Shown piece after piece: positions 1 through 11,326 of a stretch of DNA of 64,000 nucleotides (position 1 is the stretch's first letter; every line of letters begins with the position of its first letter). The notes under the pieces were generated by a model. That model was not told the DNA's origin. It did no database searches and was given only the letters and a program-made list of their open reading frames with translations. Position numbers and translations under genes: made by a program. The stretch is from Golubevia sp. BC0850 (Eukaryota > Basidiomycota > Exobasidiomycetes > Golubeviales > Golubeviaceae), in the NCBI GenBank assembly GCA_012976225.1, contig JAAVVG010000002.1:1-64000 (forward strand). Direction: 5' to 3'.

Positions 1-242
1 TAATTCCTCATCCGATATTCTATTGTTCTCTGTCCTAAATCTTCAGCTCTTGTTGACTTCCAGCCTATTCTACCTTCGTAACTGTGCCCCTCGTATCGCC
101 ATCAACCCCCGCAACAGATACCTTCCACTTTCGTCGGCTGTTCTTTTTTTAGAAGGATCTGTGATGGTGGAAGAAGAGTCCGACTGGTCGTTATTATTGG
201 ATTTCATCGAATTGGTTTTGCTAGGTAAAGAAGTAGTTCTAC

Positions 243-1117
243 CTAATTGATGATTTGATGAAAATGATTTTTCGTTGACGTTTCAGAAGTATTTTGAGCT
301 CTGTTAGAAATCAAGGTTTGAGTAGTCGAATTCTCTTTCCCTCTATCTCTATCTTGCTTCTTTTCTTTAATTTGATCTTTGATCGTTTCAATCTCTTTCA
401 ACTGAATTTCCTGAGATCCAACAGTCAATGAATTTTCTTCTTGTTGAGATCCACCAAGTCTGTTCTTACCTTCTTCAACTCCAACCTGATTCTGATCTTC
501 TTGACTACCATTGTCCCCCGAATGATTCAATTGTTCATTCAAATCAGCCAAGAATCTCAGAACTAATTCTTCTCCTCCTCTTTCATTTCCTTGTCCAATT
601 CCATTTCCACTCGAGATCCGATTTCCAACATCTTCATCATCATCGTCTCCATCGAGAATCATATCACCATCATTTGTCATAGAAGTCCTCTTAGATCTTC
701 CACCAGTAATGGAATTAGAATCAGAATTTCTAGATCTCTTGAGTCTCCCTCTCAACTTAGAAGGAGAAGAGTAAATTGTCTTGATTCTTTTATGATTGGA
801 AAACAGATTCGAGTTGGAAAAAGTCGAGGAGGATTAATAAGAAGAATGATCATTATGAAGACTAACGAAGCGAGTGATGGATAGATTCGAAGATTTCTTG
901 ATAGAATCTAGATTTCGCTTCTGATTTGGATTTGAAGAATTAGGTTTGTTAGAGGATGAAGTCAGGAGGGATGCAGATCCATTCTCATTCTTGTCCCTCA
1001 CTCTTCTAGACTTGGATCTCTCATTTAAATCCTGAGAACCTTTCGGATTTGATCTAGATTTCCTGGTTGGAGACTCCATCTTTCTCTCTTTCTCCCTTTC
1101 TCTCTTTCTTGATCCTG

Positions 1118-1156
<39 letters not shown>

Positions 1157-1572
1157 GCTCTGCTAGCCAAGCTGTCTCTCCTTTCCCTTTCCCTTGCTCT
1201 TTTCTTCCACTCCAGCCTCATTTCCGTTATTAGATCTACTCGTCTTATTCCTCTTACTAAAATTTCAGGACTAGGATTGCCGTTGTTACTCGATTTCCTG
1301 ACTCCCTTAGTCTCTGATTCAGCCTGATTCAATTTCAACAGATGATTCTTGAAAGCTTGACTACTTAAAGAAGGGGATTCACCATTGCCGCTTGTGGTTT
1401 TAGCGTTAGTTGCTTGCTGAGTTTGGTTTAGAGACAACAAATTACGAGTTGGAGAATTGAGCCAATAAACCGAAGGAGCAGCGTTGACATCTTTCCTCCT
1501 CCTACTGACACTACCACTACCATTATTACTACTATTCCCACTGGTTGAAGATGAGGCGTAATTGCAACTCAT
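243..1572 (-). CDS. low-complexity protein with polyglutamine tract (gene model uncertain)
   Basis: I do not recognise this gene. Three minus-strand open stretches (about 1572-1054, 1079-834 and 755-243) share one composition: Ser/Asn/Gln-rich with charged, coiled-coil-like segments. I take the ATG at 1572 because longer versions of the first stretch rely on non-ATG starts. The first stretch has a basic Arg/Glu-rich helix followed by about 12 glutamines encoded almost only by CAA. It then runs into a stop, while the next frame stays open. An intron may join the second and third stretches, since a GTTAGT donor lies just upstream of the stop at 834. I could not find a clean join between the first and second; slippage in the CAA repeat is possible. 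The last segment has an acidic Asp run and a Lys/Glu-rich heptad-like tail. No function is assigned. Confidence 0.4.
1118..1156. repeat. (TGT/ACA)n trinucleotide microsatellite
   Basis: About 12 tandem TTG units lie on the plus strand. They read as CAA glutamine codons in the minus-strand gene around them. Near-pure CAA use makes this a likely length-polymorphic site. Confidence 0.9.
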
Positions 1573-1942
1573 GATTGAATTCCGACTTGTTGAGGAAGTA
1601 CAAGTGAAGGAATGGAAATCCAGGCCTACGCCATTGCCCACTCCTACGCCCACGCCTACGCTGGATCGGATGGGAGTGGGAGTTCTACGAGTGGAATTTA
1701 AAGTGAGATCGCCGATGGATTCGGGTGGATTGTTGAAACGATAACGTTAACGTGTCGAATAACTCTGACATTGGCGAGAGAGAAGGAGGAGAAGGAGAAG
1801 GACGAGGAAGAGGAATAGGAATAGGAAGAGGAAGAGGAAGAAGAAGAGGAAGATTCAAATGTGTGTGTGTGTGCTTGCTTGATTGGGTTGATTGGGTCCA
1901 CTGGTTTGATTCTTGAATTGGATGGGATGGATCTGATTTCAA

Positions 1943-2812
1943 TTCAATTCAACCCACAAACTTGCTGATTCAAATCATCTCGGCCCAACTTTGGAGAGGT
2001 TAAGAGAGAAGAAAAGGTCCAAGATTCAAACTGTAGCAGGCGGTAGGCGTCATCACTAGAAGAAATCACGCGCCAATCAAAGCTCATCTCCTTCTTGATC
2101 AACAGGAAGGGAAGAATTGCACAAGATTGATTGGGAAAGAAAAAGAGTAGCAGTAGGTTCAGAAAGAGAAAAGATGAATCGGATTTCGAAGCGAACGACT
2201 TGCGTCAAACAGGATTTGATTACGAGATTCCCTCGAGGCTCGACCTCTTGAATCTTGACTTTTATCCCAACTACAACTACATATATAACTCTCTTCATCA
2301 AGGTTCTCAAAACATGAATAAACTATCAACCAACATACTTGTACCTACTAGAGAGTATCTCCAAGAGACATAGTCAGATCCAGAAGAACCTCTAGACAAT
2401 GGTTGAAAGTCAATAGGCATACTTAGATGGAAGCAAAAGGAATTAATTGGATAGATCTGTTCATAATAAACAAGCAACTGAATAGATTAAACTGCAATCC
2501 ACTCTTAGTATGATCGCAAGTGCGTCGATCAAAGTAGAACACTTTCAAACCCAAGATGGAACAGTATGCACCTTCGGATCCCTTGTTGAGGGTCTACTCT
2601 GATCCCACTGTCGTCTTCCTTTATTTTGTTCTTATTTTTTCCATAAAGTTTTTTGACCTCCATGACCAATTTTCTCTTCTCGATTGGAAATGAACGAGAA
2701 ATCTTTGGCGTCGACTTGATTTCACTTTCGACATTCGATCTCGAAACTCGACACTTGGCTTGTTGAAGCAACCTGAGCACTCATCAGTTCGTTGCAAAAA
2801 TGGTTAAACTAC
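1943..2812. other. no confident gene
   Basis: The stretch holds only short open frames with no recognisable domain. The longest, at 2529-2780 on the minus strand, is Lys-rich and starts close to the 3' end of the next gene; I cannot support it as coding. Confidence 0.5.
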
Positions 2813-3416
2813 TCAAGTCAGACTGAGTAGGATACTAGTCGAAAGAACTCCTATTCCAAGGAGAAGGTGTAGTTTGGAAAATGAAGGTCTTGAGCTAAAG
2901 GAAGAATCTGGAACATCGTCTTCTGCTATTCGATAGACCGTCGCCGTTGAGAGATCTGCACCATTGTTTGCTATGCCTGGAGTGACAAAAGAGCAGCAGA
3001 GTGAGGAGAGAAAACAGAAAGTGGGGGAGACAGCGAGAGAGATCAGAGAATTGAAGACGCCAGAGAGGAGAGCGAGAATCTCATCCCGAACCAAATCAAG
3101 CGAACTCACAAGTCCTCTGGTCTTGCGTCAAAGTTCCATTGTCGATGACAAAGAATTGATTTTGATCGTTGCAAGTCTGAGTGTTGAGGTCTGGAATACA
3201 ATCCAGCACTTTGAGCAGACAAATTGTACCGAGCAAGAAAGTTGCAGGCTTGGAGTTAGGGACTCCATAAACGGAGCAATTGAGGGCACAAGAGCTTGAA
3301 GAAATGATGCCAGAGTTCATTAGAGTTGCAATCTGGAGGAGAGGATGGTGCGAGAAGAAAGAAGAGAAGAGAGAAGAAAGAAGAAAGAGAAGATGTTTGA
3401 TTGGTGGAGCAGCCAA
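2813..3416 (-). CDS. small Cys-containing secreted protein, putative GPI anchor
   Basis: Two exons, 3416-3110 and 2976-2813, are joined by a GTGAGT...CAG intron and keep frame, giving about 156 residues. The N-terminus has a basic start followed by a Leu/Phe/Ser-rich hydrophobic stretch that looks like a signal peptide. The middle has six cysteines (CALNC near the start of the mature part, then IC, DC, TC and TC) and Asp/Asn-rich loops. The C-terminus ends in a hydrophobic tail (LLLGIGVLSTSILLSL) typical of a GPI-attachment signal, with small residues just before it. The pattern recalls CFEM-type surface proteins, but the Cys spacing does not fit the CFEM consensus, so I leave the family open. 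It would act at the cell wall or plasma membrane. It is divergent from the secreted-protein gene starting at 4057. Confidence 0.6.
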
Positions 3417-4056
3417 GGCGAGCCGTGCTAAGCGTTGGCTATCCGCGGATTGACGTCACAGGGCAACTCTCGTAGAATTCCATCTTTCTGTTGTGCCTTG
3501 TGGGTACCATATGTAGCAGTATGTGCAATTCTACATGTGGAACAGATTCTTAAATTCTCCGACCGGACCTTAATCGTATGTAGAACCTCGTCTGCCTGGG
3601 GTGAAGTGGGTTTCTTGTTGAACACGCGGAGAACCAGGCAACTCTTCCTGCAACCCACGCGGTTGCAAACAATGAATGTGATACGTGTGTACTCGAAAAG
3701 AAGACTCAGTCTTGCCGAACTCAATCGCAGCTACTAGGAAGAGGGGGACATTTCGAAGAGATTTAGTGGGGAGTGTGTTTGGACTTTGGACCCACCCTGA
3801 CACCACGCTGTCTAGCAGCTGCTTGATCTTGACTTTTGCACTGTTCGAACCGACCAACCAACCATAGCCGAGCAATAAACTATGGTTGATTGCTTTTACG
3901 TGTGGCGCAGGAATCATTCTCTCAGGTGGAGCTTTGATATCCATTGAAGAAGCCATGTACAAAAGCCTGTCAACCTTCTCGATATCATTGCTCTTTCCTC
4001 ATCGAGATCACTCTCGCTTCGCAACCTCCAACCTTCAACCTCTACTACATACTACC
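3417..4056. other. intergenic region between two divergent secreted-protein genes
   Basis: No gene is supported here. Open frames on both strands overlap one another and have no domain. The region separates two outward-facing secreted-protein genes and is the likely promoter of both. Confidence 0.5.
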
Positions 4057-5293
4057 ATGACACCACTATTCTCCGCTCTAGGTGCCGTTCTTGTCTCAGG
4101 TCTCGCTCTAATCCCTTCTTCCCAAGCCGCCCCTTCAACCATTCAACCTTTGACGTATTCGCCAGCCTGTGCGAACGCAAATTCAAATTCCGGGGTCATC
4201 AATGGCAATACCTACTATAACTGCTATTATCCTGAAACCTTCAACTCTAACTGCGCTAGTATACGAGATGAATTTGCCAATGGAGCCTGTGACTTGGGAG
4301 GTTACGTTCAAGGTCAAGCTAGATGTAGAGTCCTTGGGGATGGTAACGATAGTTGTGCTGTCTGTTCTAACATCGAGGATATGTACGCAGCATGTGGAGC
4401 AATGTACACTGTGTTATCGACCATCGAAGACCAATGTCAAGGGCATCTAGGATCAATCTGTAACGGAGCTGGCGACTCGAGTCTCAGTGAGTGTCTATGG
4501 TACAGAATGGAGAAGATATCTCCTCTTGGTAGCATTGTTCCCCACTTGTTTTGCTCAATTTCGATCTTTTGTTTTCATCTTTTTGTTCTTATTTTTTCCT
4601 AGCCTGGGTGACCAATGGACAGCCACATCAAGCTATGCCTCAAAAGAGAGACGCTCTCGAGAAGAGAGACGACACTTTCATCATCGATCAACAGATCGAG
4701 TATTATCTTGATGATTCCTACCAGGAAGCTCTTGGAAACCCAAGTCGCTCTGGATCTGTTTCTGTCTCTGGCACTGTTGTAAGTCTACTTAGCTTCAACT
4801 GCTATCTTCACAGTGGTTTGAAGACTAGATAATCGAGTAGTAACGCCATGGGTGGCAACGCCTTCTAATTCGACCTCTATCCTTCTTGACCTCGTTCCTT
4901 CAGTCAGCCTCTAGAACTGAAATGGTAGGATCCACCGTCGGAGCCTCAGGACTCATCACGGCTACTGTCACCTACTCGGTCTCTGTGACGCAGTCGTACT
5001 CTGAAACTAGAACGCAGACCGTAGATTTTGACATCTGTAATGGCGAGCTTGGCCAGGCATATTTCAACCCTTATTTCGTTCGCACTGTCGGTCATTTCGA
5101 AAGTGAGTTTATAATCCGCCAGCACTTGGAGGGAGCGGATTTCAACATGCCAAAATGCTGAATCTTTTTCCTCTCGTTTCTACGCGCGCGCCCTTTTGAC
5201 CTAGACTCTGGAGAATCCGCATCTCGCAATGAACCAATGGTTCACTCCGATGGCAGCGCTTGGGGTGTCGTAGATGTCAATTGCGGTGTCTAA
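4057..5293 (+). CDS. secreted protein with Kex2-type dibasic sites, unknown family
   Basis: Four exons (4057-4486, 4603-4778, 4904-5102, 5205-5293) join in frame through GTGAGT, GTAAGT and GTGAGT donors and encode about 297 residues. The ATG at 4057 starts a clear signal peptide (MTPLFSALGAVLVSGLAL, then an Ala-rich cleavage region). An upstream in-frame extension exists but would bury the signal. Residues about 35-145 are rich in Cys, Asn and Tyr and probably form disulfides. Exon 2 then carries two Lys-Arg pairs (PQKRDALEKRDD), the type of site cleaved by Kex2 in the late Golgi. The C-terminal part is Ser/Thr-rich beta-like sequence (VTYSVSVTQSYSETRTQT) followed by ICNGELGQAYFNPYF and a final Cys. 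I recognise no family. A processed secreted protein or effector is possible but is inference. Confidence 0.75.
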
Positions 5294-6679
5294 GAAGGTT
5301 TTCGACTTATCTAGGTTTGACGAACCCGAAAAAAAGAAGTCAGCTCTTTCGCCCTTCTACTTTTTTTCTTTTTTTCTTTCTCTCTCCCGGCTTGCTTCTC
5401 CTTTGCTCCCTCTTTCGCTTTTGGTATTCTGCTACTCTACTCTCTACTTCTGATTCAGTATGTGCTCACCATTGCTGCTTGATACATTTTCTAGACCGAA
5501 TCCAGTTCTCCAGCCTCGTTTTTTCACTCACGCAACCTTTTCAACTTGCAGTGATAAAGAGCCATCTGACTTTTGAGAGTGAGAATCTCTTTCGCTAAAT
5601 TTGTGCGAAGCCAAGGATCGAGAATGGGACTGTTTGGGATCAGAGTGAAAGCAAGTGGAGCAGAACCAGAGAGGTAAGCGACGAAGTGGATGAAGACGAA
5701 GTCGAGTTGGATGATCTTCAGCCTCTGAAAAAGACGTTCGCCCCGAGTCGTTCGACTTCCTCTTGATCTCACTTTCCACTCTGTGTTTCTCTAATCTCTG
5801 CAGATAGACATGATCTGATAACTTTACGAGGAATGAGAGAGTCTTGACCACTTTCTCAATTCATTCCCAAAGGGGAAAGGCCGGTATAATCGGAAAGGAG
5901 AGAGAGCAATGTCACGGTCTCACCCATCACCGTGACCCCAATCAATGAAGATATCTCTGTGATTCCAAGATATGTACAAGTACATATGCTGAATCGAAAA
6001 GCGAGATGAATCAAGGCATGGTTTTCTGTACAGGTATGTACGAATACTAACTCCTATACATAGTCTAACGGCGTTTCCTTCAGCGTGGTGCAAAATGAAA
6101 ACCTACCCAAGGGAAATGAAATGAAATTTCTTCCTCAATTCCTTCCTTTCCCCCAACGACAAGAGAGGATTCCGACTTTAACAGTCTGTAATCCTTCAAT
6201 TCCATTCCAACTCTTAGAAATCCTCAATCCATCTTTATCTCTTTCCTTCAGTTGCTCAACATCAAGTAAGCCAAGCCATCGACAACGACGACAGAGCTCA
6301 ACTCTTCTTCTCCGTCCAATCTGAATCACCCCACCACTCACTCGAATCTGAAACCACACGACTGGCAGACAGTAGCGAATTCTATACTGCTTACTTTTTA
6401 TTCTTCATACTCAAGTTCGATCCATAAAGTTCATCAAAAAAGGATACAGATAAACACAATCACAAAGGAATAGAGTAGATAGTCAAGTATTCTCCCCCCC
6501 CCCCTCTCTTCTTTCCTTCTCTTCTCTTCTCTTCACTTCTATCTCTTCTTTATTTTTCTCTTATCTTACTTTCAATCACTTCAAATTCAACTCTCGTTTA
6601 TTACAATCACGACCTCAATCTTCAACAAGAACCATCTTCAACTGAAACCTATTCCTCACTTTCTTATTTTTCCTCAAAC
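5294..6679. other. non-coding stretch upstream of the HMG-CoA reductase copy
   Basis: Only short overlapping frames with no domain are present. The last 200 bases are CT-rich and include a run of about 12 C residues near 6491-6503, followed by repeated CTTCT units. This resembles a fungal pyrimidine-rich promoter or 5' UTR inherited with the adjacent decayed gene. Confidence 0.5.
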
Positions 6680-9600
6680 ATGACGGATAAGAAAGCTTTC
6701 ACTTCAACTTCTCCCACTTCTCGATCTAATTCAAATCCAAACTCAGCTTCAATGAATCGAAATCCTTCAATTCCAATCGTTCGAACGGTCCAAAGGAAGC
6801 TAGCGAACTTAGCTTCTACTCATCCGATAGAATTGATAGTTGGTGTCTTTTGTCTAGTGACAATTGCCTATTTCCAATTACTTCATGCAGTCACGAATTC
6901 AAACTTCTTCGAACCTTTGAATCAGGAAATCAATAGGAATCATAATGGCATCTTTGGAAATGACGATTGGTGGAATTTCAGTTGGGGTGCAGATTTAGCA
7001 GAGGCTTGTGGATCTCTCATCTTCTCATCAAGCAGCTATCGGTGAAGGAATGGTTTATGTTTTGAAATCAAATTCAAATCTATGGCTTCCTTTGTCGGAT
7101 GAGAATCAGGACAATTATCTGGATGAAAAGCTTTTCGATCAATCTTTGACTTGTTTCATTGATCCAGTTTTGATTTTGAATTGCGATGCTTCTTCTTCTT
7201 CTTCTCTACTGAAAGATTTTAATTTACCTTCCATTGCTTCCACTCTGAGATCCCAATTGAGTTCTGCTACTTCTTCGTTTTCAATCTCTTCACCAAGTTC
7301 GATCAAGGGTGAAAATCAAAGTGCATAGTCTTTAGGTATCATCACTCAAGATTCAAACTCGCCTTCGAGGAAAGCCAACTTCCTAAACCTATCCTCATTC
7401 GGTTTCTTATCTTCCGTCTTGCAAGACTCAAATTTTTAGGGTTATCCAGGACCTGGTCAAGATTCAATCTCTCCAACAGCAAACGGTATCGATGGTGGAA
7501 GATCAAGTTATTCTCAAGAAGAATCTTTCGTCAAAGCCTTGACTGCTAGATTGAAAACCGAACCAACTTTGAGATGGGCAGTTCCTCAACCTGTCCCAGC
7601 GAAGACCAACGTTACTGAAGCAGTTGATAAAGCTGGAATGTCAATGGTTAGAGAGTACTGCATCGAAATCGCTGTCATGGCAGTCGGAGCTACTTCTGGA
7701 GTTTCAGGTTTAAGAGAATTCTGTCAATTAGCTGCATTGAATTTCATCTTTGATTGTGCGTTTTTATTCTCTTTCTATTCTGCTATTCTAACTGTCATGG
7801 TTGAAGTTCATAGGATCAAGATCTTAAGAGGAATGCTTAGACCAAAACCAATGAGAGCAAGTACTCCTCCAAACGTAGATGATGGCGATTGTCCAACTCC
7901 TACTTCAGCTTCTTCAGATCCAATGCTCAACACAGACAAATTTCCTCAGAGAAGAAATCAAATCAATGCTCCCGTTTGGAAACAGATTCTGAGATTAATC
8001 TATGGAACTTTATCTTCAACTGAAGTCTCTGGTTTAGATGGAAAGGGTGAAATTCAGTAGCAAGATTGAGAGTATTGTTGATTATTGCTTTCTTGACTTT
8101 GCATTCGTTGAATTTGATCTCCACTTTAACAACTCAAGCTGCAATTACGAGACATCATCATACTTCTGAACCGAGCCCGTATTAGAACATTATCGGATCT
8201 TCATCAATTTTCTCAATCGACCAGGATTCTCAACTCATCAGTCCTCTATTGAAATCAATTCTCGAATCTCAATCAAAGGGAAGTGATACACCACCTTTGA
8301 TTGCAAGGATTTCTCAACCTACAATTCTTGTCTTGGTCGATGCTTCTCCAAGTGCCTCTAGCACCAGAAGTGCTCTGGCTTCTGCAGCTCTGAACGCTTC
8401 TGGAGCCGTCGATTTCTCTTCATCTACAAACCATTCTTCTTCTCCTTACTCGAACTACAACGGAAACCTTCTGGGATCATCTCATGCTTCAGCTTCAGAA
8501 TCAAGTATGCCAGTCTTACATTCATTCATGTCAGGATGGACTATCATCGTTGGAGATCCAGTCATTTCGAAATGGATGTCATTGGCTCTAGCCATTCCAA
8601 TCTTTTTGAATGCCTATCTGTTGAAAGGAGTCGCTACTGGAAATGCTGCAGTCGCAGATGGCAATGCAGCTGGTGCTTCTGCTTACGCCGCTGCTAGAAT
8701 GATTGGAGCTCATTTGGATTCCGGGGAAAGAGGTAGAGGTAATTTGACTATTGGGAAATCTATTGGAAACGAAAGATGAAGAACCAGGCCTGCTTTGAAA
8801 ACAACACACTCTCATCAACATTTAAGCGATTATCACAAGAAATTGGCTGCTTCTGCTGCTGCTTCTGGTGGAAAGAGAGGGATTGGAGAGTTGGAATTGG
8901 TCAAATCTGTAGCTATTCCTGCAAGGCAAGTGGCTCAGAAGGCTGGTGCAACTCCAGATGATCCAGGGGCAACTTCTTCTCGACAAACTATCGCTTTGGG
9001 AAATGCAACTACCGAAGATGGGAATGTCGTCATCAGATTCTTCGATGAATTGGTGGATCTCTACGCTGGTGGTGCTGGTTTCTTCTTCTTAACTGATGAA
9101 GAAATCGTAGTCTTTTCCCAGAAAGGAAAGATTGCAACTTACGCTGTGAGAAAGATCCTTCAAGACAATGAGAGAGCTGTCAAGGTTAGAAAAGCTCTCA
9201 TCTCCAGAGCTTCAAGCCCCAAGACTTTGGAAACTTTTCTCTGTTACCTCATGCAGCTTACAATTATTCTCAAGTCATTGGAGCTTGTTGTGAGAACGTA
9301 GTTGGAGTCATGCCAATTCCAGTCGATATCGCTGGACCTCTTACTATCGATGGTCAAGTCACTTCACTTCCAATGGCTACCACCGAAGGACTTCAGTCGT
9401 TTCAACTTCAAGAGGTTGTAAAGCTTTGAATGCAGGTGGAGGAGTCACCACAGTTCTGACTCAAGATGCAATGACTAGAGGTCCTGCAATCGAATTCCTT
9501 TCGATCGTGTCTGCAGCCAAGGCAAAGAGATGGATCGATTCCAAAGATGGAGCTTCAACCATCAAAGCTGCTTTCGATTCAGCCTCTAGATTTGCAAGAC

Positions 9601-10290
9601 TTTCTCATCTTCGCTGCGTTTTAGCTGGTAGAACTTTTTACGTTAGATTCGCTACTGCAACTGGAGATGCAACGGGAATGAATATGATTTCAAAAGGTGT
9701 GGAGAAAGCTCTTCAAATGAAGGCTAATGATCAGTTCCCAGAAATGAGGGCCTTATCGTTATCTGGTAACTGCTGTACAGATAAGAAACCAGAGGCTATC
9801 AATTGGATTGAAGGTAGAGGAAAATCAGTAGTTGCCGTAGCTGTCATTCCAGGAAACATTGTTTCTTCAGTTTTGAAATGTACAGTGGCAGACTTAGTCA
9901 ATCTCAATACCAAGAAGAACTTAATTGGATCAGCAATGGCTGGAAGTATTGGTGGTTTCAATGCTCATGCTGCAAATATCTTGACTGCAATTTATATCGC
10001 TGCTGGTCAAGAACCAGCTCAAAACGTCGAATCTTCAAATTGGATCACTTTGATGGAACTCATCAACGATGGAAAGGATTAACTGGTCACCGTTCCAATG
10101 CCAAGGATTAAAGTTGGCACTGTTGGTGGTGGAACTATTCTAAGTCCTCAGAGAGCTGTGTTGGAAATGATAGGAGTGGCGGGAGCTAATCAAGAAACTC
10201 CAGGAGTTAACGCTCAGAGATTGGCTAGAATCATCGCTGCCGCTGTAATGGCTGGTGAATTGAGTTTGATGGGTGCTTATTTATCCTTGT
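6680..10290 (+). pseudogene. HMG-CoA reductase pseudogene, 3' truncated
   Basis: An intact relative would reduce HMG-CoA to mevalonate in the ER membrane for sterol and isoprenoid synthesis. The reading starts at ATG 6680. An N-terminal membrane segment (about residues 45-65) is followed by sterol-sensing-domain-like sequence at 7640-7850 (LREFCQLAALNFIFDC, ILTVMVEVHRIKIL). The catalytic domain is clear: [18 protein letters not shown] near 9290, [17 protein letters not shown] near 9390, [10 protein letters not shown] near 9660, DKKPEAINW near 9780, [21 protein letters not shown] near 9915 and GTVGGGT near 10120. The frame is broken by stops near 7326, 7436, 8182, 8777 and 10079, and by shifts near 7015, 8050, 9240 and 9385. 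After [11 protein letters not shown] (about 10270) similarity ends and antisense LINE sequence begins. No intron is needed across 3.6 kb, unlike most neighbours. It is probably a dead extra copy; the cell should have an intact one elsewhere. Confidence 0.88.
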
Positions 10291-10294
10291 ACAT

Positions 10295-10910
10295 AGGACG
10301 CCAAGGAAAGCACGGCCAGCAGCCAGAGGGACGGGTAGCTGTCTTGTTGACTGCCCCCACTTTGAGATCTTGTAGATGTCAGAAGGTTGCTTGACTTTCT
10401 CTATCTGATCTCCGAAACAGTTCTTCTTCTTCCTCTGGAGTGCTCTCCTTCCCTTCTTGCTCAGGTTGGCTATTTCTAGGATTAGTTGTTCTGTCTCCTC
10501 TTGCCTGTCTTCCTCCTCTTGTCGGATCAGGGTGAGTAGCTTCTCCTTTTCTCTTCTCTCTTTCATGATCGAGTCCATCTCGTCGTCCCAGTAGGCAAAG
10601 CCTTTTGTCCTCCCTCTCTTCTTCTTAGGAGTGGAGTCTGTCAAGCACTTGCTGAGAGTCTCGTTCAATGAGGTAGCGCATCGATCGAGCAGACTTTGAT
10701 GAACCTCTTCTCCTTCCCCCACTTGCGCCCTTTCGATCAGGTCCATCAGAGGTGTCTTTGCCTGTTCCAAGACGTTCTTGAACTTCTCCCAGTCCGTTTT
10801 CCGATAATCCAGGCCAGCTTGTTGGGGTGCTAGTCCTTGTGTTATGGAAATGGTCGTGAGTTATGTCTGGTGGTCCGATCCAGTGGACAGATTCGGCTCA
10901 ACTTACCCTA
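10295..10910 (-). mobile_element. LINE (non-LTR retrotransposon) internal fragment
   Basis: On the minus strand a frame from about 10910 to 10300 reads as the end of an APE-type endonuclease (STGSDHQT, then LDYRKTDWEKFKNVLEQ). A charged linker follows (TPKKKRGRTKGFAYWDDEMD and a Lys/Glu-rich coiled stretch), and then the approach to the reverse transcriptase ([15 protein letters not shown]). This order is typical of fungal Tad-like LINEs. It has one stop near the endonuclease end and is cut off on both sides: no catalytic endonuclease core and no reverse transcriptase motifs remain. It lies antisense against the broken 3' end of the HMG-CoA reductase copy. Confidence 0.75.
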
Positions 10911-11000
10911 TTATTATTATTTTTTTTAGTGCCTAACCCCTTGGATTACAAAAAGAGCAGCTTTGACAAAGTTAGGCAGGGAAGACTTGATTCAGCAGAG
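10911..11000 (-). mobile_element. LINE-like 3' tail (A-run plus TAA repeats)
   Basis: On the minus strand the sequence ends TTTTGTAATCC...GGTTAGGCAC, followed by eight A residues and several TAA/TAAT units at 10911-10930. Such A/TAA tails mark the 3' ends of fungal LINEs. The body would extend to higher coordinates but is 5' truncated; its limit is unclear. It abuts the internal LINE fragment, so two pieces or a rearranged copy are present. Confidence 0.5.
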
Positions 11001-11326
11001 ACCGCTTTTGAAAGGGTCAAGCTTCAGTGACTAGATTCTCAGAATTCAAATTCAAAGCTCTGATTCTTTGCTGAAATGAGGGAGGGGATGCTGTTGTTGC
11101 GTCTGACTGTCTTGTGAGGCTGAGAACTGAGGTTGACATTGCTGTCCATCCAAATAGTTTTTGAAGATCAAAATACAACTTCAATCCTTGGTAGAGTACA
11201 TTGACATCATGATTTGAAAGAGTTCTGAGGCTGGTCAATGGCGATATGGCGATATGGCCACGAAAGAGACAGGAAGAAGTTATTGTTTCGCATAACTGAT
11301 ACCATCACCACCTTCTACTGTCATTA
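11001..11326. other. short region without supported gene
   Basis: A minus-strand frame at 11017-11238 (73 codons) is open but has no recognisable domain. It may be residual element sequence or a gene fragment. The last 100 bases serve as the promoter of the phosphodiesterase gene that follows. Confidence 0.35.

Noticed and set aside
1067-1327. Plus-strand frame with a long poly-Cys run
   Set aside because: It is the complementary reading of the CAA glutamine repeat and has no start context or domain.
2813-3416. Formal CFEM-domain call for the small surface protein
   Set aside because: Signal, Cys content and GPI-like tail fit, but the eight-Cys CFEM spacing with a central Asp is not met.
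6680-10290. A variant genetic code or programmed read-through as explanation of the stops in the reductase copy
   Set aside because: All three stop codons occur there together with frame shifts, while neighbouring genes such as Hsp78, Pet127 and CK2 beta read with the standard code.
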